Shown here piece after piece: positions 7,223-10,733 of a stretch of DNA of 10,733 bases (positions are counted from its first letter, which is position 1; the number at the start of each line of letters is the position of its first letter). The notes beneath the pieces were generated by a model. It worked only from the letters and a program-made list of their open reading frames with translations, made no database searches and had not been told where the DNA came from. The DNA is from CAZBYL01 sp964496275 (GTDB lineage Bacteria > Synergistota > Synergistia > Synergistales > Synergistaceae), in assembly GCA_964496275.1 (NCBI GenBank), contig CAZBYL010000062.1, forward strand, positions 1-10,733, given 5' to 3'. Both the position numbers and the translations under genes were made by a program.

Positions 7223-7927
7223 ATGGACAAGGTAAAGGATCGCGAGCACAATCTCCGCGCCTTTCAGCAGAAAATAGGGTACACCTTCGAAAAAACGGAA
7301 CTACTGGAAGAAGCTCTGACACATTCATCTTACGCGAATGAGTCCGGGCTTCTCAGCTTTAACGAAAGGCTGGAATTTCTCGGCGATGCGGTTTTAGAGC
7401 TTGTAACATCGGAAAAACTATATTCCGACCACCCAAAACTTGCAGAGGGTCAGCTTACGCACCTTCGTGCACAGTTGGTCTGCAAAAACAGCCTAAGCCA
7501 GTGGGCGGACCATATAGGTCTCTCTCCTCTGATCAGAATAGGAAAGAGTCTTATTAAAAATGGGCCGACGCAATCCATGGGAGCCGACGCCGCGGAGGCG
7601 TTATTCGGTGCTGTATTTCTTGAAAGCGGATACATAAGTGCGAAGAGTGTGATATTAAAATTTCTGGAAAACCAGAAAGAACTTGCATCTCTGGACTCAG
7701 TGGATCCTAAGACGGAGCTGCAGCTGCTTCTACAGAGAAAGAACTTCGGTGTGCCGTACTACAAAACTATAGACAGAAAAGGTCCAGACCACGCATTAAA
7801 TTTTAAAGTCCAAGTTACGCTTGGAGACAGGATACTTGCGGAAGCGTGGGGGACAAACATACAGGAGGCCGAGTTTAAAGCGGCCGAATTTGCTTTGGAA
7901 AGAATAGGAAAGAAAAAATCTAAATAG
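7223..7927 (+). CDS. rnc: Ribonuclease III
   Basis: RNase III cleaves double-stranded RNA, including rRNA precursors and structured mRNAs. The 234-residue protein has the endonuclease domain (about 10-155) with signature NERLEFLGDAVLELV. The metal-binding acids are Glu48, Glu51, Asp55, Asp122 and Glu125, all present. A double-stranded RNA-binding domain follows (about 161-229), starting with the usual DPKTELQ. In that domain the basic pair of the common KKxAE phosphate-contact motif is replaced (NIQEAE), so RNA grip may differ. The start ATG lies one base after the fabF stop with a modest GAGG (7214-7217). Longer upstream starts would lie inside fabF and are rejected. It is the last gene of the fab operon, a position also known in other bacteria, and could itself cut the hairpins within this transcript. 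Confidence 0.95.
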   Translation: MDKVKDREHNLRAFQQKIGYTFEKTELLEEALTHSSYANESGLLSFNERLEFLGDAVLELVTSEKLYSDHPKLAEGQLTHLRAQLVCKNSLSQWADHIGLSPLIRIGKSLIKNGPTQSMGADAAEALFGAVFLESGYISAKSVILKFLENQKELASLDSVDPKTELQLLLQRKNFGVPYYKTIDRKGPDHALNFKVQVTLGDRILAEAWGTNIQEAEFKAAEFALERIGKKKSK

Positions 7928-7945
7928 AGCAACATGGATTTACCA

Positions 7946-7985
7946 ATAAGACACCCTGTTTTTGACCGGTCTGGCTTATATTTTT
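7946..7985 (+). terminator. Possible weak terminator after rnc
   Basis: ATAAG (7946-7950) pairs with CTTAT (7975-7979). An interrupted inner stem (ACACC with GGTCT) sits between them, and ATTTTT follows (7980-7985). The stem is imperfect and A+T-rich, so termination would be partial at best. Confidence 0.35.
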
Positions 7986-7988
7986 ACT

Positions 7989-8012
7989 GCTGCAAAGACC
8001 CTTTGATGCAGC
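7989..8012 (+). other. Hairpin in the rnc 3' untranslated region
   Basis: GCTGC (7989-7993) pairs with GCAGC (8008-8012), and AAAG (7994-7997) pairs with CTTT (8001-8004). The loop is ACC and there is a 3-base GAT bulge. It has no T-run and lies between two terminator-like hairpins. Confidence 0.45.
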
Positions 8013-8070
8013 ATCTGCTTGTGAAAAAACATAAAATTCAACCTTCGTATGAAAAGAATTGTTACCTGAA

Positions 8071-8124
8071 AAAAATGGGACAGAGGGTAAGCGTTTGACC
8101 ACACCCCAGCTCTGTCTCATTTTT
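8071..8124. terminator. Strong terminator of the fab-rnc operon, probably bidirectional
   Basis: AAAAATGGGACAGAG (8071-8085) and CTCTGTCTCATTTTT (8110-8124) form a 15-bp stem with a single G-U pair. The loop is 24 bases. The A-tract on one side and T-tract on the other mean it can terminate transcription from either direction. It lies 143 bp after the rnc stop, so the operon message has a long structured tail. Confidence 0.85.
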
Positions 8125-8265
8125 GCCATTCAACTTAACGAAAAGAAGAGCTCTAAATTTCACTCCCTCACCTCGTGATAAATCCCCAACCTAATTGAAT
8201 CAAAAATCAGTGCTTATCAAAAAATAGTAATGAATATTTATTTTTTCATGTCATGATGTCGTGTG

Positions 8266-8287
8266 CACTATTATAAATAAAATAGTG
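8266..8287 (+). repeat. Short inverted repeat
   Basis: CACTATT (8266-8272) and AATAGTG (8281-8287) are perfect inverted copies around an 8-base A+T loop. It lies 26 bp upstream of the -35 at 8314, so it could be an operator. No T-run follows, so it is not a terminator. In A+T-rich DNA it could also be chance. Confidence 0.35.
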
Positions 8288-8313
8288 TCTGTATATGCAA
8301 CTCGTTAAAATGA

Positions 8314-8343
8314 TTGACATGTTATTTGTATTCGTTGTAATAT
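8314..8343 (+). promoter_or_regulatory. Sigma70-type promoter upstream of the XRE gene
   Basis: A perfect -35 TTGACA (8314-8319) is followed after 18 bp by TAATAT (8338-8343). Transcription from about 8350 would run roughly 230 bases before the XRE start codon, an unusually long leader, unless it makes a small RNA or a peptide first. Confidence 0.55.
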
Positions 8344-8445
8344 CTAATAGGTTATTAAGATAAGTGATAAATTATTTCTCACTCTTTTCAAACCTAATAT
8401 ATAAAAAAGCAATATATCTGAATCGTGTTTATGAGGAATATGAAT

Positions 8446-8508
8446 ATGCTATTTTTTAATTTTACAATATGTTTTGCTCTTAGTATGTGCTGGTTTTGTG
8501 TTTTTTAA
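8446..8508 (+). CDS. Doubtful mini-ORF for a hydrophobic 20-residue peptide
   Basis: ATG at 8446 opens MLFFNFTICFALSMCWFCVF and then TAA. GAGG (8433-8436) lies nine bases upstream. In-frame ATGs at 8440 and 8431 would give 22 or 25 residues. The peptide would be one membrane-spanning segment, like some type I toxin peptides, and it lies downstream of the promoter at 8314-8343. T-rich DNA produces such frames by chance, so this is a weak candidate. Confidence 0.15.
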   Translation: MLFFNFTICFALSMCWFCVF

Positions 8509-8580
8509 TGGTGTTTCTATGAAAATACTTTGCGTTTAGATATTTGAAAACTAATTTGACAAAGATAAGGAGTGGTTTTT

Positions 8581-8880
8581 TTGCGTTTTTCAACCGACAG
8601 CTTGGATCATGATGACAGCCAGAATGGACATTCAGCTCGCAAAAGATCCTCGAAGCAGGCAGAGGTTAACCTTGATGTAGTGAGAAGGTCACGCGGAATT
8701 TCTCAAAGAGAGCTTGCCGACAAGCTTAATCTGTCTCAGCCGGCAATTTCAAACATCGAAACTTGCGGCAATTGCAGACTCGATACGCTCAAAAAATTTG
8801 CTGACGGAGTTGGCGGAAAGTTGGAAATAAAGATAAAGTTCCCAGACGGCGTCTCTTATAAGCTTTGCAGCAAAAATTAG
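8581..8880 (+). CDS. XRE-family helix-turn-helix protein, HigA-like antitoxin type
   Basis: This small DNA-binding protein has 99 residues. Residues 1-30 are polar and probably disordered (with basic RKRSSK). An XRE helix-turn-helix follows (about 32-75) with RGISQRELADKLNLSQPAIS as its core. The tail LDTLKKFADGVGGKLEIKIKFPDG is the pattern I know from HigA-like antitoxins and related small regulators. No partner toxin frame is visible on either side: upstream is A+T-rich non-coding DNA and downstream is the pyr leader. It may therefore be an orphan or serve another role. The TTG start at 8581 is preferred because AAGGAG (8567-8572) lies eight bases before it. The GTG at 8572 overlaps that SD. 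No function beyond DNA binding is claimed. Confidence 0.75.
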   Translation: MRFSTDSLDHDDSQNGHSARKRSSKQAEVNLDVVRRSRGISQRELADKLNLSQPAISNIETCGNCRLDTLKKFADGVGGKLEIKIKFPDGVSYKLCSKN

Positions 8881-8923
8881 TTTTAAAGTTATAGATCATC
8901 TGGTTTTATACCTGTTGCTCGTA

Positions 8924-8953
8924 GTGCTCTCTCGCTGTGCAGCACGTATTTTT
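8924..8953 (+). terminator. Possible weak terminator after the XRE gene
   Basis: GTGCT (8924-8928) and AGCAC (8941-8945) form a 5-bp stem followed by GTATTTTTA. The stem is short and the loop is 12 bases. It is the only terminator-like candidate between this gene and the pyr promoter. Confidence 0.35.
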
Positions 8954-9023
8954 AGGTCAGTGCCATAGTTTTTTGTTTATGTGTAACGTTTCCCTAAAAG
9001 TAGAAAATACGTATAATAACTTA

Positions 9024-9039
9024 TTGCAACCGATTGCAT
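9024..9039 (+). promoter_or_regulatory. LacI-family operator-like site (cre consensus match) at the pyr promoter
   Basis: TTGCAACCGATTGCAT contains the inverted repeat TGCAA-CCGA-TTGCA and fits every fixed position of the cre consensus as I know it (WTGNAANCGNWNNCAW). Sites with AA-N-CG-N-T(T) symmetry are bound by LacI/GalR regulators such as CcpA or PurR. It covers the predicted -35 (9034-9039), where a bound protein would repress. The regulator itself is not in the window. Confidence 0.5.
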
Positions 9040-9062
9040 AAAAATTGTTTCCGATGTATAAT
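9034..9062 (+). promoter_or_regulatory. Promoter of the pyr operon
   Basis: A perfect -10 TATAAT (9057-9062) stands 17 bp after TTGCAT (9034-9039), a moderate -35. The start near 9069 would give a leader of about 27 bases before the leader ORF. A second TATAAT at 9012-9017 lacks a fair -35 and is a weaker alternative. Confidence 0.7.
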
Positions 9063-9095
9063 CTCCACCAGTGAGATGAGTGCGGAGGTGACGGG

Positions 9096-9188
9096 ATGAT
9101 ACGTATGTCAAATGAAGTTCGCTTTTATATTTTTTCTTTCATTCCGCGCTGCGGGTTTATATGTTATTTTTCGGGACTGTCCATTTAG
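9096..9188 (+). CDS. Putative pyr leader peptide (PyrL-like)
   Basis: A 30-codon ORF starts at ATG 9096 with a strong SD (GGAGGTGA, 9084-9091). It begins MIRMSNEVRFYIFSFIPR and ends with TAG at 9186-9188, inside the loop of the terminator hairpin (9172-9198). Its codons 10-16 are U-rich (TTT TAT ATT TTT TCT TTC ATT), and a second U-rich run follows at 9156-9171. The layout matches the leader of E. coli pyrBI. In that system, low UTP stalls RNA polymerase at U-rich DNA, a close-following ribosome enters the terminator region and readthrough results. The peptide has no sequence match to E. coli PyrL that I can see; the resemblance is in arrangement. The peptide itself need not have a function. 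Confidence 0.6.
   Translation: MIRMSNEVRFYIFSFIPRCGFICYFSGLSI
9144..9171 (+). promoter_or_regulatory. Candidate pause hairpin and U-rich pause region in the pyr leader
   Basis: CCGC (9144-9147) and GCGG (9151-9154) form a 4-bp all-GC hairpin with a 3-base loop. TTTATATGTTATTTTT (9156-9171) follows. A hairpin before a U-rich run is the arrangement that makes RNA polymerase pause when UTP is scarce. It lies just before the terminator, which suits coupled attenuation. Confidence 0.45.
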
Positions 9189-9206
9189 GGCGGTCTCGTT
9201 TTTTTT
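9172..9206 (+). terminator. Attenuator (intrinsic terminator) upstream of pyrR
   Basis: CGGGACTGTCC (9172-9182) and GGGCGGTCTCG (9188-9198) pair along 11 positions, three of them G-U. The loop is ATTTA and eight Ts follow directly (9199-9206). It lies between the pyr promoter and pyrR with no gene end before it, so it must act as an attenuator and not as the end of a separate unit. The leader ORF runs through its 5' arm and stops in the loop. Confidence 0.88.
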
Positions 9207-9227
9207 ACAAACTAAGGAGGGGTCAAA

Positions 9228-9779
9228 TTGGCAGAGCTTAAGGAAAAAGCACAGTTGATGAGTACTCAGGACTTGATAAGAGTTATTCGAAGAATCGCGA
9301 ACGAAATAGTGGAGCACAACAAGGGTACGGAAAATATGATCCTTGTAGGCATTCACAGGAGGGGAGTGTATCTTGCCCGCCGTATTCAGAAGATAATCGA
9401 GGATACGGAGGGGACAAAGGTTCCCTGCGGAGAGTTGGATATCACTCTGTACAGAGACGACCTCACCACTCTTTTTGAGCAGCCTATGGTTCACAGCACG
9501 AGAATGCCGCAGGATATATCTGGCAAGAAGGTTTTTCTTGTGGACGACGTCCTATATACAGGCAGGACAGTGCGCGCTGCCCTCGAGGCTCTTGTCGATT
9601 TGGGCAGACCTTCCCAGGTTCAGCTTGCGGTTATTATAGACAGGGGACACCGGGAGCTTCCGATCCATGCGGATATATGCGGTAAGAATGTTCCTACCGC
9701 AAAGAACGAAGTGATAGAGGTGCGAGTGGAAGAGCTTGACGGAAAGGACGAGGTGGTAATCTGTGAACGCGATGCCTAG
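9228..9779 (+). CDS. pyrR: PyrR, bifunctional pyr regulator / uracil phosphoribosyltransferase
   Basis: PyrR is a type I phosphoribosyltransferase homologue. In Bacillus it binds pyr mRNA when UMP is high and favours termination, and it also converts uracil and PRPP to UMP. The 183-residue protein matches family length (about 180). The PRPP loop VFLVDDVLYTGRT (102-114) is intact. GIHRRGVYLARRI (41-53) and LDITLYRDDL (70-79) are family segments. The start is TTG at 9228, five bases after AAGGAGGGG (9214-9222); no ATG is near. Being first in the pyr operon is usual. I could not find a good PyrR-binding loop in the leader. Here it may act only as an enzyme, or regulate elsewhere. Confidence 0.93.
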   Translation: MAELKEKAQLMSTQDLIRVIRRIANEIVEHNKGTENMILVGIHRRGVYLARRIQKIIEDTEGTKVPCGELDITLYRDDLTTLFEQPMVHSTRMPQDISGKKVFLVDDVLYTGRTVRAALEALVDLGRPSQVQLAVIIDRGHRELPIHADICGKNVPTAKNEVIEVRVEELDGKDEVVICERDA

Positions 9780-10719
9780 CGAAATCGGACAGCATGTGTG
9801 GAGACATAAGAACGTTATAGATCTTGACTGTTGGAGCAGGGAGGATCTCTATTTTCTCCTTGACCAAGCGCGCCACATGGAGAATGTTATGGACAGGCCG
9901 ATTAAGAAGGTCCCTGTTCTTCGCGGAAAGATGTGCGTGAATCTTTTCTTTGAGAATTCAACCCGCACAAGGGTTTCTTTCGAGCTTGCGGAAAAAATGC
10001 TGTCGGCGGACGTGGTAAACTGGTCAGTTTCCGGTTCAAGCCACGCGAAGGGCGAAACCATGAGAGACACGGCCTGGACTTTGGAAGCCATGGGCGCGGA
10101 CATTGTGGTAATGCGCCACGGCGCGGTCGGAGCTGCCCAGTATCTTGCATCAAAGCTAAAGCGGGCAATCGTGCTTAATGCGGGTGACGGTACACACGCA
10201 CACCCGACACAGGCATTGCTTGACCTTTATACGGCATGGAAGCACCTCGGCAATCTTGAGGGGAAGAAAATAGCACTTGTCGGCGACGTGCTTCACAGCC
10301 GAGTGGCGCGCAGCGACGTTATAGGATTTAAGACAATAGGCTGCGACGTTGTTCTTTCCGGACCGCCTACGATGATGCCGCGCGATGTGGAAGCTCTCGG
10401 CTGCAAGTATGAGAAAGATCCGAGAAAGGCCGTTGCCGACGCGGATATGGTTTATCTGCTGAGAATACAGAGAGAGAGACAGCAAGACGGTCTCTTCCCG
10501 TCCGTAGACGAGTATCACACATGGTGGGGAGCTGACAATGAACTGATGTCCTATGCCAAGCCGGAAGCTCTGGCGATGCACCCGGGGCCTATCAACAGGG
10601 GTGTCGAAATAGCGTCCGAGGTTGCGGACGGTCATCAGAGCGTAATTCTTGAACAGGTGCGTTCCGGAGTAGCTATCCGCATGGCGCTTCTGTATCTCTG
10701 CGGAGGGGGCGCAAGATAA
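9763..10719 (+). CDS. pyrB: Aspartate carbamoyltransferase catalytic subunit
   Basis: PyrB joins carbamoyl phosphate and aspartate, the first committed step of UMP synthesis. The 318-residue protein has the carbamoyl-phosphate site FFENSTRTR (62-70), Lys96 in SHAKGETMRDT and His147 in HAHPTQALLDL. It also has Arg180 in LHSRVARSD, the aspartate-loop Arg234 in LLRIQRERQ and the C-terminal HPGPINRGVE. This form resembles the Bacillus-type enzyme that works without a PyrI regulatory subunit, and no pyrI is seen. The GTG at 9763 is chosen because GAGGTGG (9750-9756) is correctly spaced. It overlaps pyrR by 17 bp. ATG 9772 would remove three residues and lies too far from the SD. The tight overlap suggests translational coupling with pyrR. 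Confidence 0.95.
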   Translation: MNAMPSEIGQHVWRHKNVIDLDCWSREDLYFLLDQARHMENVMDRPIKKVPVLRGKMCVNLFFENSTRTRVSFELAEKMLSADVVNWSVSGSSHAKGETMRDTAWTLEAMGADIVVMRHGAVGAAQYLASKLKRAIVLNAGDGTHAHPTQALLDLYTAWKHLGNLEGKKIALVGDVLHSRVARSDVIGFKTIGCDVVLSGPPTMMPRDVEALGCKYEKDPRKAVADADMVYLLRIQRERQQDGLFPSVDEYHTWWGADNELMSYAKPEALAMHPGPINRGVEIASEVADGHQSVILEQVRSGVAIRMALLYLCGGGAR

Positions 10720-10733
10720 TGGAAAAAATATTA
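10719..10733 (+). CDS. Start of the next pyr gene (probably dihydroorotase, pyrC), cut by the window edge
   Basis: ATG at 10719 shares a base with the pyrB stop (TAATG) and has GGAGGGGG (10702-10709) nine bases upstream, so a coupled gene starts here. Only MEKIL is visible. PyrC often follows PyrB, and dihydroorotases often begin with a short strand of this kind. The identity is inferred from gene order. Confidence 0.5.

Larger units (their letters stand above)
8125..8580. other. A+T-rich intergenic region without a convincing gene
   Basis: This stretch is visibly richer in A and T than the flanking operons and has frequent stops in all frames. It contains a promoter (8314-8343), a short hairpin (8266-8287) and a doubtful hydrophobic mini-ORF (8446-8508). 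No tRNA, CRISPR or transposase signal is seen. The composition shift could mark acquired DNA together with the XRE gene that follows, or simply a relaxed spacer. Confidence 0.6.

Noticed and set aside
7920..8129. Minus-strand 69-codon frame after rnc
   Set aside because: It runs through three hairpins including the terminator, has no good SD, and its translation shows no family features.
9012..9017. Second TATAAT as the pyr promoter
   Set aside because: The sequence 17 bp upstream (TTTCCC) is a poor -35. The TATAAT at 9057 has a better partner and gives a compact leader.
9108..9494. Minus-strand 128-codon frame across the pyr leader and pyrR
   Set aside because: It is antisense to pyrR and the attenuator, and shows no domain pattern.
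1..10733. CRISPR arrays, tRNA or rRNA genes, insertion sequences, phage attachment sites
   Set aside because: No regularly spaced repeats, cloverleaf pattern, transposase frame or target duplications were seen.

Overview
This window is a compact stretch of bacterial chromosome. It carries a nearly complete type II fatty-acid synthesis operon and, further on, the start of a pyrimidine (pyr) operon. All genes are on the + strand. The gene set (FapR regulator, FabK as the enoyl reductase, PyrR, a PyrB that looks independent of PyrI), the strong Shine-Dalgarno sites and the frequent TTG/GTG starts suggest a Firmicutes-like or Synergistota bacterium. From memory I lean towards Synergistota, but no marker here proves it.

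Layout. Positions 1-80 hold the tail of an upstream gene (possibly rpmF) and an intrinsic terminator. Positions 81-385 hold a promoter and a FapR-like operator. The fab operon follows: fapR (386-976), plsX (970-1971), fabH (1971-2939), fabK (2973-3920), fabD (3917-4858), fabG (4864-5595), acpP (5679-5930), fabF (5983-7221) and rnc (7223-7927). Most junctions overlap or nearly touch. The exceptions are the two sides of acpP, each of which carries a stable hairpin. After rnc come three hairpins, the last a strong and probably bidirectional terminator (8071-8124). Positions 8125-8580 are visibly A+T-rich, with a sigma70-type promoter but no convincing gene apart from a doubtful mini-ORF. A small XRE/HigA-like DNA-binding protein follows (8581-8880). 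The pyr control region (about 9024-9206) then leads into pyrR (9228-9779), pyrB (9763-10719) and the first five codons of the next gene, probably pyrC.

How the genes work together. FapR probably represses its own operon through the site at 349-365. PlsX links acyl-ACP to phospholipid synthesis. FabD loads malonyl groups on AcpP. FabH starts chains, FabF elongates them, and FabG and FabK carry out the two reductions. The dehydratase (FabZ) and acetyl-CoA carboxylase are not in the window. RNase III is co-transcribed at the end of the operon. PyrB catalyses the first committed pyrimidine step.

Most interesting observation. The pyr leader looks like a translation-coupled, UTP-sensing attenuator of the enterobacterial pyrBI type. 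A short promoter-proximal leader has a strong SD and a 30-codon ORF with U-rich codons. A small GC hairpin is followed by a second U-rich stretch. The stop codon lies inside the loop of an intrinsic terminator directly upstream of pyrR. I see no good PyrR-binding loop in the predicted transcript. A near-palindrome matching the LacI-family/cre consensus overlaps the -35 region. Second in interest is FapR: its DNA-binding half is conserved, but residues I remember as contacting malonyl-CoA in Bacillus FapR (Arg106, Gly107, Asn115) are Ser, Asp and Ala here.
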